Shown here one piece after another: positions 1-8,783 of a stretch of DNA of 40,795 nt. The notes under the pieces are model-generated. The model ran no database searches and was not told the origin of the DNA. It was given only the letters and a program-made list of their open reading frames with translations. The DNA is from Myxococcales bacterium. GTDB lineage: Bacteria > Myxococcota_A > Polyangia > Palsa-1104 > SHYY01. Position numbers and translations under genes: made by a program. Every line of letters begins with the position of its first letter. The stretch's first letter is position 1. The stretch covers positions 1 through 40,795 of the forward strand of contig SHYY01000031.1 of NCBI GenBank assembly GCA_009692555.1, in the 5' to 3' direction.

Positions 1-219
1 GCGTCGCATTACGCCGCGAACCTGCCAATTGGCAGCGGCGCCACCGAGAGCACGTGCTGGCAGATGCAACAGCGCGTGAAGCTCCCCGGCCAGTCGTGGG
101 AGACCCACGGTCTCCGCGGCATCCTCGCAATGCGCGCACTCGCGCTCTCCGACCGCTGGGATACCGCGTGGCAACCCTACGCGGCCACCCACCGCAAAGA
201 GGTCAGGATTTCGGGATGA
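1..219 (+). CDS. ISKra4-like transposase, C-terminal fragment (5' end off window)
   Basis: The frame is open from the window edge to a TGA at 217-219 and encodes 72 residues. It contains the block LPIGSGATEST followed by QMQQRVKLPGQSW and RGILAMRALALSDRWD, which is the usual C-terminal pattern of ISKra4-family (DDE) transposases: an IGSG-x-x-E motif carrying the last catalytic Glu, then a conserved RALxLSxRWD-like segment. Only the catalytic C-terminus is visible; the rest is outside the window, so intactness cannot be judged. The element's terminal inverted repeat and target duplication were not found. Confidence 0.72.
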   Translation, partial: ASHYAANLPIGSGATESTCWQMQQRVKLPGQSWETHGLRGILAMRALALSDRWDTAWQPYAATHRKEVRISG

Positions 220-483
220 TCAGGATCGCATCCGCCTTGGTCGGAGACCACGATCCAACGGACCCCCAGGATCGTGCGACCGGCGGCGAAAGCCTGCTCG
301 ACCGGGGTCAGGTTGCCCTCCCGGGCTTGTGGCGCGTCCAGTGGAGTTCCTGGCGTCTTCAACTCTCCTGCGACGAGAAACCTGGAGTCTTCGCTGCATA
401 GTTTGAGTGGGCGGGACCTCGCAAGGGCAAGGTGGGCGGTGACGGAGGCCCGCCGGGTCCGAGGCCGCCCGAGATGGTCCCGA
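220..483. other. Stretch between transposase and TPR gene, no gene recognised
   Basis: These 264 bases hold short open frames on both strands, none with a recognisable product. The part next to the transposase stop (about 205-245) may include the end of the insertion sequence, but no inverted repeat could be paired because the other end is outside the window. Confidence 0.4.
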
Positions 484-1653
484 CTACGACTGTTCCCCCA
501 GTCGTTTCCTTGCCGCGCGGGCCTCGACGATGTCCTGGCAGAGGCGCTCGAAGCGCTCCTCGCCGAGCGAGACGTGGATCGCGTCGATCTGGGCGTCGAG
601 CAGGCGGGAGGCGCTCTCACCGACGGTGTGGCGGAGCGCGGAGGAGCCGGTCATGAGCAGCTCGATCGCGCCCGCCTCGCGCTGGTGCGAGAGCAGGATA
701 TGGGCAGCGAGGGTGACCCCGCGCACGTAGCCGAGGGTGTTGCCCTGCTGGGCGTAGCCCGAGACCGCCTCGAGCGCGAGGTCGACCGCGCCCTTCACGG
801 CGCCCTTCCCCGAGAGCACCGTCGCGAGGCCGGTCAGCGCGTTCAGCCGGTGATGCTCGGCGCCGATGTCGCGGGCCGAGTCGACCACCACCTGCAGCAC
901 GCGCCGCGCCTCGTCCATCTGGCCGGCGGCCGAGAGGTTGGTCCCGAGGGCCAGTCGGCACTCGACCAGATCGAGCGGCGCGTCGTGCGCCTTGACCAGC
1001 GTGGTCACGGCGCGCAGGTGGGTCAGCGCCACGTCGGGTCGGGCGGTGAGCTCGGCGACCAGGGCGATCCCCTGGTGCGCGGTGAAGCGCGCGTCGGCCG
1101 CCTCTACCCGCGCCTCGTCGAGGGCGTTCAGGAGCGCGCGCAGCGTGGTGATCGCCTCGGGATCGAACGCCTCCACCTGCTGGTCGCCGAGGGCGAGCAT
1201 GAGCCCGATGAAGCCGGCGCTGGTGGCCTTCCGCTCGGGGAAGGTGGGCGCCCCGAGGGTGGTGGCGGCGAGGAAGCGGCCCGCCTCGTCGGCCTCGCCG
1301 GTGCGGCGGAGGATGCGCGCGCGCAGGCAGCCGGCGCGGAAGACGCCCTCCCCGTCGCCGAGCGCATCGAAGCGCGCCCCCGCCTCGATCACCAGCTTGC
1401 CCGCCTGGTCGAGGATCCCCTCCTCCATCCGCACCTCGGCGAGGCGGAGCAGGCAGCGCGCCTCCCATGCCGGATCGGCCAGCGCGGGCAGGAGCTTGCT
1501 GGCCTCGACCAGGGCGTCGCGTACCGGAGCGCTGCGGTAGCGGAACGCCGGAGCGATCTCGGCCCAGGTGATGAGCGCCCGGGCCAGGCGAGCCCCGTCG
1601 CTGGCGGCACGCGCGGTGTCGAGCTCAGCCGTCGCTGTGGCGAGGGTGATCAT
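484..1653 (-). CDS. TPR-like helical repeat protein
   Basis: 389 residues, cytoplasmic (no signal peptide or membrane segment). The sequence is a run of amphipathic helix pairs rich in Ala, Leu, Glu and Arg with TPR-like spacing, for example LLRLAEVRMEEGILDQAGK, FRAGCLRARILRRTGEADEA and LGTNLSAAGQMDEARRVLQ. TPR proteins are generally scaffolds for protein-protein contacts; no catalytic motif is visible. The start at 1653 is preceded by GGGAGAG about 8 nt upstream. It lies 110 bp downstream of the 1362-residue protein gene on the same strand, separated by a palindromic repeat, so the two may be co-transcribed with attenuation between them. Its specific function is unknown. Confidence 0.82.
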   Translation of the reverse strand: MITLATATAELDTARAASDGARLARALITWAEIAPAFRYRSAPVRDALVEASKLLPALADPAWEARCLLRLAEVRMEEGILDQAGKLVIEAGARFDALGDGEGVFRAGCLRARILRRTGEADEAGRFLAATTLGAPTFPERKATSAGFIGLMLALGDQQVEAFDPEAITTLRALLNALDEARVEAADARFTAHQGIALVAELTARPDVALTHLRAVTTLVKAHDAPLDLVECRLALGTNLSAAGQMDEARRVLQVVVDSARDIGAEHHRLNALTGLATVLSGKGAVKGAVDLALEAVSGYAQQGNTLGYVRGVTLAAHILLSHQREAGAIELLMTGSSALRHTVGESASRLLDAQIDAIHVSLGEERFERLCQDIVEARAARKRLGEQS

Positions 1654-1698
1654 CGGCGTAGTCTCTCCCTGGCCCTGCTCGTGCGGGTAGGCGGAACC

Positions 1699-1735
1699 GC
1701 CCTCAGCCCGACCCTCTCCCAAGGGGAGGGGGAGA
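1699..1735. repeat. REP-like palindromic GC-rich repeat
   Basis: An imperfect inverted repeat: CCCTCTCC is followed after a short loop by GGGGAGGG, preceded by CCCTCAGCCCGA and followed by GAGACAGAG and a T5 run. This CCCTCA-x-CCCTCTCCC-x-GGGGAGGG pattern resembles dispersed intergenic repeats common in GC-rich proteobacteria. It lies between two genes on the minus strand and could form a hairpin that stabilises or attenuates the transcript. Confidence 0.5.
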
Positions 1736-1763
1736 CAGAGTTTTTCATCGGTGCCACGCCACG

Positions 1764-4700
1764 CTACGCGTACGCGACGTCCCCGGTCGGCGAGACGCCC
1801 GCCGGCACGCCGTTCGGCTGATCGGCCGGGCGGTGCTCGTACTCGTACGCGGCGTCGAAGTCGGCCTTCAGCTCGCCGAGGCTGCTCTTCAGCCCCTCGT
1901 CGGTGTCCTGCGCCGCCTGCTCGACCTCCTGCGCCAGCGACGACAGCTCGCCCGAAGCGACCGAGCCCTTGCTGGTGATCTGCCCGAGCTTCGCCACCCG
2001 GTCGCTGGCCTTCTTCTCCGACGACGACACCACCTCGCCGCCCGCCTGCTCGAACGCCGTGAGCGCCGTCGCCGCGTGCTGCTTGTCCACCTTCGCGCCG
2101 CCGGCCTCGTTCACCAGCGCGCCCTTGGCCGCGCCAAAGCCCTTCACCACCCGCGTGTGATACTCGGACGACGCCGCGGCCACGATCGACGCCGCCTGCT
2201 TCACCATCGCGAACTGCGCCGGGTCGGCCTCGTCCTTGTCCTCGTCCTCCTTGCCGGCGCCATCGCTGCCGCCGTCGCCCTTCTGATCCTTCGCCGCCTC
2301 GTCGGCCGCCGCCTGGTCCTTGTCCGCCCCCTCCTTCTCCTTCGCCGCCTGCTTCTCGGCCTTGGTCTGGAGGTCCTTCTTCTCGGTCTCCTTGGCCGCC
2401 TTCAAGTCCGAGATGAACTGCGCTCCCTGCGTCAGCTCCTGATTCAACAATTTCTTCAGATCCGCGATCGCCCCGAGCAGCTCGTCGGCGGACTTCACGT
2501 TGGCGGTGGTCGACGCGTAGAGCTTCTCCGCCTCGCTCATCTCGCTGTCGGCCTTCGCCTTGCTCGCCTCGTCGGCCGCCTCGGACTTGCCGGTCTTGTC
2601 CTCGCTCTCCTTGGCGGTCTTCCCGTCGGTGCCGGCCTGCTTGCCCATCCCGTGCGCGGTCTGGTTGACCTCCTCCAGGCTCATGTTGCAGAAGGTCTTC
2701 AGCACCGCGTTGGCGATCGCGTCCTGGATGTATTTCAGCCCCTTGGAGATGTACTTCACCAGGAAGCCCTTGATCGCATTGATGATCCGGTCCCACCAGT
2801 GGGGCGCGGGCGGCTCCGGAACGGGCGTTCCCGCGGCGGCGGCGCCCTGATCGCCCGCCGCGCTGCCCTTGCCCTTCTCGCTGTCGCCCTTGGTCGCCTC
2901 GCCGGCGCTCTTGTCCGACTGCGACGCGACGTTCTTCAGCTCGCCCTGGTCGCTCTGCGCGTCCTTCTTGTTGGCCTGCTGGCCGGTCTTGCGCCCCGCC
3001 GCCTTCTCCTTCTCGCTCTTGGCCTGGTCCTTCAGCCCGAGCGCCGCCTTGTAGCCGGAGATCTGCGCCTCGCGGTACTTGTGCAGGTCGGACTCGGTGG
3101 AGTCGAGCTTCTTGAGATCGGTCCGGTACTCGTCGAGCAGCTCCGGCCAGTAGGGCACCGTGCCGGGCTCCGGCCCCGCGCCCTCGTCCGCGCCGCCGCC
3201 CTCGTCCTTCTTCTCGCCGTCCGCGGTCGGCTTCGGCGCATCATCCTTCGGCGGCTCGGCGGATTGCGCCGGCTTTTGTCCCTTCGCCTTGCCCTTCGGC
3301 TCCTTCTTTTGGACCTTCGATCCCTGCGGATCGAGGTTCCCGACCAGGTTGTGAACACGGTCGGTCAGCCCGCCGCCACCGTCGCCCGCATCGAGCTCCG
3401 CGATGTGCGGCGCCGCGCCACCACCCGCTTCCTGCTGCTCCTGGGCCGGCTGCGCCGCCTCGACCTGCGCCGTCGCCACCTCGGCCGCGCCATGCGCCTG
3501 CTCGCGCGCCGCGTCGCTGGCCTCGTTGTTCAGGCCCTCGTTGTAGTCCTCCTTCAGATCCTTCTTGAGGTTCGACCGCGCCATGGGGTCGCCGATCTTC
3601 TCGGTGTACTGCCCGCCGATCGACGTCTTCGCGGGATCCTTGAACTCGACCGCGTCGTCGAGCTCCTTCTTCCAGCCGCCGAGTGCCTTCTTCTCCTCGT
3701 CGGTGAGCTCCTTCAGCGGCTTGCCGTCCTTGTCGACCCCGCGCGCCTCGTCAAGCCGCTGCTTGGCCCGCCCGTCGGACGCCGATGCGTCCATCTTCTC
3801 CGCGCGCTGGTGCTTGATCTCCGCCGCCTTCTCCTGCGAGAGCTGCACCTTCTCATTGGTCGCGGCGAGGCGCGCCTCCTTCTCCGAGATCTTCTCCTCC
3901 AGCGCAGCCTTCTGGTTCTCGTACTTCTTCTCGGAGATCTTGCCCGAGGCGTGCTTCTTCTCGAGCGCCGCGGCCTCGTTGTAGTTCTTGTCGAGGCCGC
4001 CCTTCTGCGCCGCGAGCTGATCGGCGTCGCGCTTGGCCTGATCGAGGATCTGCTTCTCCTTCGCCGCCACGTCCGCCGCGATCTTCTCCTCTTGATGGGT
4101 GATCGCGCTCTTCGACTGATCCTTGTAGTTCTGGACGATCCCCTTCTCCTCGCCCTTGGCGATGTCCTTGGCCGCCGCCGTCTCGGCCCCTTCGGTCGCC
4201 TCCCCGCCCATCTTCTTCACCAGCGAGTCAGCCTTCTTGTCGGCCGCCGCACCGAGCTTGGAGAAGCCGTAGTTGAGGGCGTTTTCCCCCTTTTCCAGCA
4301 GCTCCTTGCCGGTCCACTTGTCGAGCTTGGCGTTGAACTTCAGCGAGGCCTCGTCCATTTTCTGGAACGCCTTGCCGGCCTTCGATTCGCCGAACTTGGC
4401 CATCTTCCCTTCGAGATTCTTGTTCAGCTTCTCGATCCACTCGCCGCTCTTGATCGACTTGCCGACCGCCTTGACCTTGTCGATCGCCTTCCCGACCATC
4501 CCCTTGGGCTTGCCCGCCTTGGCCGCGGGGAGGAGCTTCTTCACCTTGCCCCACCCGTCGCTGGCGAGCTTCTTCGTGCCGGTCCACGCCTTGGACGCGA
4601 CATCCTTGGTGCCCTGCCACGCCTTCTTGCCGAAGTCCTTGACCTGGCCGAACGCCTTGCCGAGCGCGCCCGGCTTGGCGACCTTGCCGCTGCCCTTGAA

Positions 4701-5852
4701 GAGGCCCTTCAGCTTGCTCCACACCTGCGCGAGCCGCTTCGCGATCCCCTTGATCGCGCCCATCCCGACCTTGCCGATCAGCTTGCCGAGCTTGGTGGCG
4801 ATGCCCTTCACGATCTTCATCGCGCCACCGGCCGCCATGCCGGCCAGCTTGCCGAGGCCGGGGAGCGCCATCGCGACGCTGACCAGGGCGCCGGTGGACT
4901 GGGCCGACTCGTCGAGGAAACGCTCGGCGAGGAGCTTGCGCTTGGCGGGATCGGTCTCCGACTTCAACATCGCAGCGGTGAGCGCCATCAGGATGGTGCT
5001 GAGGACGAAGGTGATCGCGTCGAGGACCAGGGTGATGATGCCGAGCACGCGGCCGATGGTGGCGATCGGTGCGCCGAGCGGGGCGCCGATGCCGGTCAGC
5101 GAGATCACCAGGCCCACCACCGTCAGGACCATGCCGATCTTGCCGAGGATGCTGGAGAGGCCCGAGGCGATGTCGCGCACCCGCGAGAGCACCTGGCACC
5201 ACTTGCCGAGCTTGCTGTTGAACGAGGCGTAGGGGTTCTCGGCGCCGCTCGCGCCCGACCACATCTTGCCGAGATCGGAGTCGCCGAGCTTCTTGGCGCC
5301 GACCATGTCCATCCCGGGGACGAACATCTTGGCGGCGGCCATCCCAGCGCCGTCGGCCTTCTGGGCGGGCGGGCAGTTGGCGGCGAGGTTCTTGGCGGCG
5401 TCGGAGAGCTGGCCGACGGAGCCGTGGGTCTCCTCCTTCGATTTGTCGTGGGGCGCCTTGGCGAGGTACTCGGTGACCTCGCCGTCCACCGAGGCCTGGG
5501 CGGCGCTGGCGGCGGGGCCCTTGGCGGGCTTTCCGCCCTCCGCGCCCGAGCCCGGCTTCGGGGAGCCGGCCTTCTTCATGTCCGGCTTGCCCTTGGGCGC
5601 GGCCTCCTTGCCGGTCGGGGCAGCCCCCTTGGACGCGGCCTTGGGCGACGGGATGGCGGGCACCGTGATGTTGACCGGCTTCAGCCCCTCGCCCTGGACG
5701 GGCTTGCCGTCCTTCGCCAGATCTGCCTTTGCTTTCGCGTCCTTGGTCTTCAGCTCGTCGGCTTTGGCGCGGGCCTCGCCCCCGTCCGGGCCGTTGCCGG
5801 GGTTGGCGGGGGCCTTGGGCTGCATCTTGGGAGCGGGGAGCATCTCGGACAT
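1764..5852 (-). CDS. Giant Lys/Ala-rich helical protein with central hydrophobic core
   Basis: 1362 residues. Residues 1-120 are a Pro/Lys/Gly/Ala-rich low-complexity head. Residues ~221-298 are a long hydrophobic block (two or three possible membrane-spanning hairpins, e.g. IGMVLTVVGLVISLTGIG), and a second weaker block lies at 321-345. Residues 345-560 are Lys/Gly-rich amphipathic helices; most of 560-800 and 940-1330 is charged, predicted coiled coil with acidic/Pro linkers. There is no signal peptide and almost no Cys. No enzymatic motif was seen; HExxH was looked for and not found. In composition it resembles large cargo or tape-measure-like proteins of contractile injection systems, but that is inference. 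The start at 5852 has a strong GTAGGAGG Shine-Dalgarno and a recognisable promoter upstream. The TPR gene follows. Confidence 0.85.
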   Translation of the reverse strand: MSEMLPAPKMQPKAPANPGNGPDGGEARAKADELKTKDAKAKADLAKDGKPVQGEGLKPVNITVPAIPSPKAASKGAAPTGKEAAPKGKPDMKKAGSPKPGSGAEGGKPAKGPAASAAQASVDGEVTEYLAKAPHDKSKEETHGSVGQLSDAAKNLAANCPPAQKADGAGMAAAKMFVPGMDMVGAKKLGDSDLGKMWSGASGAENPYASFNSKLGKWCQVLSRVRDIASGLSSILGKIGMVLTVVGLVISLTGIGAPLGAPIATIGRVLGIITLVLDAITFVLSTILMALTAAMLKSETDPAKRKLLAERFLDESAQSTGALVSVAMALPGLGKLAGMAAGGAMKIVKGIATKLGKLIGKVGMGAIKGIAKRLAQVWSKLKGLFKGSGKVAKPGALGKAFGQVKDFGKKAWQGTKDVASKAWTGTKKLASDGWGKVKKLLPAAKAGKPKGMVGKAIDKVKAVGKSIKSGEWIEKLNKNLEGKMAKFGESKAGKAFQKMDEASLKFNAKLDKWTGKELLEKGENALNYGFSKLGAAADKKADSLVKKMGGEATEGAETAAAKDIAKGEEKGIVQNYKDQSKSAITHQEEKIAADVAAKEKQILDQAKRDADQLAAQKGGLDKNYNEAAALEKKHASGKISEKKYENQKAALEEKISEKEARLAATNEKVQLSQEKAAEIKHQRAEKMDASASDGRAKQRLDEARGVDKDGKPLKELTDEEKKALGGWKKELDDAVEFKDPAKTSIGGQYTEKIGDPMARSNLKKDLKEDYNEGLNNEASDAAREQAHGAAEVATAQVEAAQPAQEQQEAGGGAAPHIAELDAGDGGGGLTDRVHNLVGNLDPQGSKVQKKEPKGKAKGQKPAQSAEPPKDDAPKPTADGEKKDEGGGADEGAGPEPGTVPYWPELLDEYRTDLKKLDSTESDLHKYREAQISGYKAALGLKDQAKSEKEKAAGRKTGQQANKKDAQSDQGELKNVASQSDKSAGEATKGDSEKGKGSAAGDQGAAAAGTPVPEPPAPHWWDRIINAIKGFLVKYISKGLKYIQDAIANAVLKTFCNMSLEEVNQTAHGMGKQAGTDGKTAKESEDKTGKSEAADEASKAKADSEMSEAEKLYASTTANVKSADELLGAIADLKKLLNQELTQGAQFISDLKAAKETEKKDLQTKAEKQAAKEKEGADKDQAAADEAAKDQKGDGGSDGAGKEDEDKDEADPAQFAMVKQAASIVAAASSEYHTRVVKGFGAAKGALVNEAGGAKVDKQHAATALTAFEQAGGEVVSSSEKKASDRVAKLGQITSKGSVASGELSSLAQEVEQAAQDTDEGLKSSLGELKADFDAAYEYEHRPADQPNGVPAGVSPTGDVAYA

Positions 5853-5881
5853 GGAGCGCCTCCTACGGCGGGGCTGGGCAC

Positions 5882-5910
5882 ACGCTAGCGGCTGCCTGGA
5901 TTATCGTCAA
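5882..5910 (-). promoter_or_regulatory. Sigma70-like promoter of the giant helical protein gene
   Basis: On the minus strand TTGACG (5905-5910) is separated by exactly 17 nt from TAGCGT (5882-5887), about 30 nt upstream of the start codon and followed by the GTAGGAGG ribosome-binding site. Spacing and hexamers fit a housekeeping promoter. Confidence 0.6.
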
Positions 5911-5997
5911 CCAGGGCCGCCGAGTTGCGCGCGGAATGGAGCCACGTGCCCATGGCCGGGGCTGGGGCTGGGGCTGGTGCCAGGGTTGCGGCTTTGT

Positions 5998-6003
5998 TAG
6001 CCT
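5998..6003 (+). promoter_or_regulatory. -10 box of a probably leaderless promoter (HEAT-repeat gene)
   Basis: TAGCCT lies 5 nt upstream of the ATG at 6009 and there is no Shine-Dalgarno. Transcription would begin at or beside the start codon. A three-copy GGGGCT repeat (5958-5975) lies just upstream. Confidence 0.4.
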
Positions 6004-6008
6004 GCGCC

Positions 6009-7925
6009 ATGGCGCTGGAGTTGACCTGGGAGCTGGCCGCTTACGCGCGGCTCGAAGTGCTGCGGGCGGGGCTCTTTGCCCCCGAGCGGGAGGCGATCCT
6101 GGCCCACCTGGTCGGCGACGTCGTCGGCGAGGAGGCGCGGCTCTGCGCGGCGGGGCTGGCGTTCCTGCGTCCGGGTTCCGGAGCCGGGGCAGTGCCGGTG
6201 GATGACGAGGTGCGCGCGGCGATCGCCTCGGCGGCGCTGCCGTTCTCGTCGCTGGTCGTCTCGCGCGGCCGGGATGCGAGGGCGGCGCAGGCGATCGCGT
6301 TCGGTGGGGCGCGGGCGGTCCGCGAGGGGCAGACGGTCGCGGAGGTGCTCGCGGCGCTGGCAGGCGATCTGCCCCACGAAGGCGCGCTGCGGCTGGCGGC
6401 GCTGCTCCGGATCGAGGTGGTGGCCGAGGCCGGTGGGGCTGCCGGCGAGGCGGCGATCGAGCGTGCGGCGGCGGCGGCGGTGGAGCTGCTCGCCGTCGGT
6501 GCGCCGGAGGCGATCATCAGCCGGGCGTGCTCGGCGCTGGCGGGGCTGGGGCTCGCCTCCCCGGGCCTGCGGAACAAGATCTTCAGCGACGCGGTGCTGC
6601 GGATGTTCGCCGCGCTGCGCGACGGGGCGGAGACGGGCGGCGCCGACTCGCCGGTCGACCTGGTGGTGCAGGCGATCCTGGCCGGCGGCGAGGCGGCCGA
6701 TCCGGCGCTGGCGCGCTTGGAGCCCTTCGAGCGCTATGCCGCGCACCATGCCTGGCTGGTCGGGCGGCTCGCCGCCGCGTCGCCCTCCTTTTGGCCCGAG
6801 CTGTGGCGCGAAGTGCAGGAGCATCACGGCGGCCATGATTTCGTGCCGCTGCCGACGCTGCTCGGCGGGCTCGGCGAGGGCGGTGGCCCGTCGGTGGTGG
6901 TGCGCGAGACGCTGATCGAGGCGGCGCGCGCCTCCCGCGAGACCGTACGCCAGACCGCGCTCGCGTCGCTGGCGGCGCGGCAGGACGAGCACCCGTCGGT
7001 GAGCGCGGCCCTGGCGGCGGCGGTGCGCGATCCCGACCCGTCGGTGCGGGTGGAGGTGGCGGCGGCGCTACTTCGGGGCGCCCCTTCGCTGGCGCCGATC
7101 CTCCGGCGGCTGTGCGAGGATCCCTCGCCGGCGGTGCGGGCGGCCGCCGCCTGGAGCACCCTCGCCCGCGACGAGGTGACCGAGGATCTGCTGGCGCTGG
7201 TCGACGACGATCTGCATTTCGGCGCGCCCGGGACGCGGTACGGCGCGGCGCTCGCGGCGGCCTGCCTCGGCGGCACCGATGAGGCGATCGGCGAGCTGCT
7301 TCACGTCGCGGGAGGGATTCCGGCCGAATCGGGGCCCGAATGGTCGGGGCTGGAGCGCTGGGCTTCGCCGGCATTTCCCTTCGCGGTGTGGGCCAGCTCG
7401 CGCGCCGGCGCGGCGCTCCTGCACGCGCGGGCGGCCGAGGACGACGACTGGCTGCTCGCCTTCGGCGCGGCGCTCGGGGCCGGCTGGCGCGGCGTTCCGG
7501 ATGCGGAGGGCGAATGGCGCGAACCGGTGCGGATCCGGGCGCTCCGCCTGTTGCCGTCCGACGATGTGGATGTGCGGACCCGCGCGGCGCTGGTCCTCGG
7601 GCGCCACGCCTCGGGCGACCGCCAGATCCTCGAAGCGCTGTGCGTCGCGGGGCGCCCGCCGGTCGAGCTGCTCGAGGTGCTGGCGGTGGCGTCGGCGGAG
7701 ATCGGGCTCGAGGCGCCGGCGATGGTGGCGCGCCTCCGCGAGTGTCTCGACGAGGACGCCGACGAGGAGGAGGTCAATCTCGCGCTGACCTGTCTCGGCG
7801 AGCTGGCGCCGGCCGACGATCCGGAGGTGACGGAGCTGCTGGTTTCGCGCATCGCCGAGGTGCGCGGGGAGACGACCGACGCGGCGTACGAGGCGCTGGC
7901 GCGCATGGTGGCGCGGCGCAGGTGA
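6009..7925 (+). CDS. HEAT-like repeat protein
   Basis: 638 residues, cytoplasmic, built of Ala/Leu-rich helix pairs with HEAT/PBS-lyase-like signatures such as RQTALASLAARQDEHPSVSA, DPDPSVRVEVAAALLRGAP and DPSPAVRAAAAWSTLARDE. The N-terminal third is less regular. Such proteins are scaffolds; no active site is visible. A similar style of HEAT protein is multiplied in myxobacteria. The ATG at 6009 is chosen because the repeat protein begins there and TAGCCT stands 5 nt upstream; in-frame starts at 5925 and 5952 would only add Gly/Ala-rich sequence from a GGGGCT repeat. It is divergent from the giant protein gene, with 156 bp between, and convergent with tatD. Confidence 0.85.
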   Translation: MALELTWELAAYARLEVLRAGLFAPEREAILAHLVGDVVGEEARLCAAGLAFLRPGSGAGAVPVDDEVRAAIASAALPFSSLVVSRGRDARAAQAIAFGGARAVREGQTVAEVLAALAGDLPHEGALRLAALLRIEVVAEAGGAAGEAAIERAAAAAVELLAVGAPEAIISRACSALAGLGLASPGLRNKIFSDAVLRMFAALRDGAETGGADSPVDLVVQAILAGGEAADPALARLEPFERYAAHHAWLVGRLAAASPSFWPELWREVQEHHGGHDFVPLPTLLGGLGEGGGPSVVVRETLIEAARASRETVRQTALASLAARQDEHPSVSAALAAAVRDPDPSVRVEVAAALLRGAPSLAPILRRLCEDPSPAVRAAAAWSTLARDEVTEDLLALVDDDLHFGAPGTRYGAALAAACLGGTDEAIGELLHVAGGIPAESGPEWSGLERWASPAFPFAVWASSRAGAALLHARAAEDDDWLLAFGAALGAGWRGVPDAEGEWREPVRIRALRLLPSDDVDVRTRAALVLGRHASGDRQILEALCVAGRPPVELLEVLAVASAEIGLEAPAMVARLRECLDEDADEEEVNLALTCLGELAPADDPEVTELLVSRIAEVRGETTDAAYEALARMVARRR

Positions 7926-7943
7926 TCGGGCGGGTATCCTCGG

Positions 7944-8783
7944 CTACGACGTCGGAATCCGGAAGGCAGCCTGCGTGTTCGCCACCGTCGCTCGCGCCAT
8001 CTCTTCGAGCGGCAGACCGCGGACCTGGGCGAGCACCTTCAGCGTCTCCACGACGTGCGCCGGCTCGTTGCGCCGGCCGCGGTAGGGGACCGGGGCGAGG
8101 TAGGGGCAGTCGGTCTCGACGAGGATGCGGTCCTCCGGGGCCAGCGCGGCGGCGCGGCGGATCTCCTCGGCCGTCTTGAAGGTGAGGATTCCCGAGAACG
8201 AGAGGAAGCAGCCGAGGTCGAGCCAGGCGCGCGCGTCGGAGGTCGTGCCGGTGAAGCAGTGGACCACCGCGCCGACGTCGCTGGCGCGCTCCTCGGCGAA
8301 GATCGCGCGGGCGTCCTCGTGCGCGTCGCGGATGTGCAGGGTGAGCGGTTTCTTCACCGTGCGGGCGAGCGCGATGAAGCGGCGGAAGGCCGCGCGCTGC
8401 GCGTCGCGCGGGGAGTGATCGTAGTAGTAGTCGAGGCCGGTCTCACCGACGGCGACGACCTTCGGATTCGTGGCCGCGAGCTCGGCGATCCGGGCGAAGG
8501 TGGCGTCGCTCATCCGCGCCACGTCGTGCGGGTGGATGGCGATCGCAGCCGACATGTCCGGGTTCGCATCGGCCAGCGCCACCGCGTTCTCGACGTTGGC
8601 CAGCGAGTCGCCCGATCCGACGACCACGAAGTGCGCGACCCCGGCGGAGCGGGCGCGCGCGATCACCTCGTCGCGGTCGGCGCCGAAGTCCTTCTCTTCG
8701 AGGTGGCAGTGGCTGTCAATCACCCGGATCACGGGGGAAATGCCCGACGAAATGCCTGCCGTAGCGACGGGGGAATGGCTCAC
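7944..8783 (-). CDS. tatD: TatD-family metal-dependent DNase
   Basis: 279 residues with this start. The TIM-barrel metallohydrolase signature is complete: VIDSHCHLEE near the N-terminus, VGETGLDYYYD, LTLHIRDAHEDA, VVHCFTGT and LVETDCPYLAP. TatD enzymes are Mg/Mn-dependent 3'-5' exonucleases acting on DNA ends in repair or degradation. The GTG at 8783 overlaps the stop of the SIR2-like gene (GTGA) and has GGGAG 7 nt upstream, so translation is coupled. A second GTG at 8732 would give the usual family length (262 residues) but lacks a Shine-Dalgarno. The first 17 residues are not part of the conserved domain. Coupling to a NAD-processing-type protein is unusual for an otherwise housekeeping nuclease. 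Confidence 0.93.
   Translation of the reverse strand: MSHSPVATAGISSGISPVIRVIDSHCHLEEKDFGADRDEVIARARSAGVAHFVVVGSGDSLANVENAVALADANPDMSAAIAIHPHDVARMSDATFARIAELAATNPKVVAVGETGLDYYYDHSPRDAQRAAFRRFIALARTVKKPLTLHIRDAHEDARAIFAEERASDVGAVVHCFTGTTSDARAWLDLGCFLSFSGILTFKTAEEIRRAAALAPEDRILVETDCPYLAPVPYRGRRNEPAHVVETLKVLAQVRGLPLEEMARATVANTQAAFRIPTS

Noticed and set aside
484..2796. Reading the TPR gene as a 770-residue protein starting at 2796
   Set aside because: Residues upstream of 1653 are Arg/Gly/Glu-rich shadow of the overlapping giant gene; a Shine-Dalgarno precedes 1653.
1833..5888. A 1351-codon open frame on the plus strand opposite the giant helical protein gene
   Set aside because: It is the antisense shadow of a GC-rich gene with strong third-position bias; its product is Leu/Arg/Gly-rich with no domain, and the minus-strand gene has a promoter and Shine-Dalgarno.
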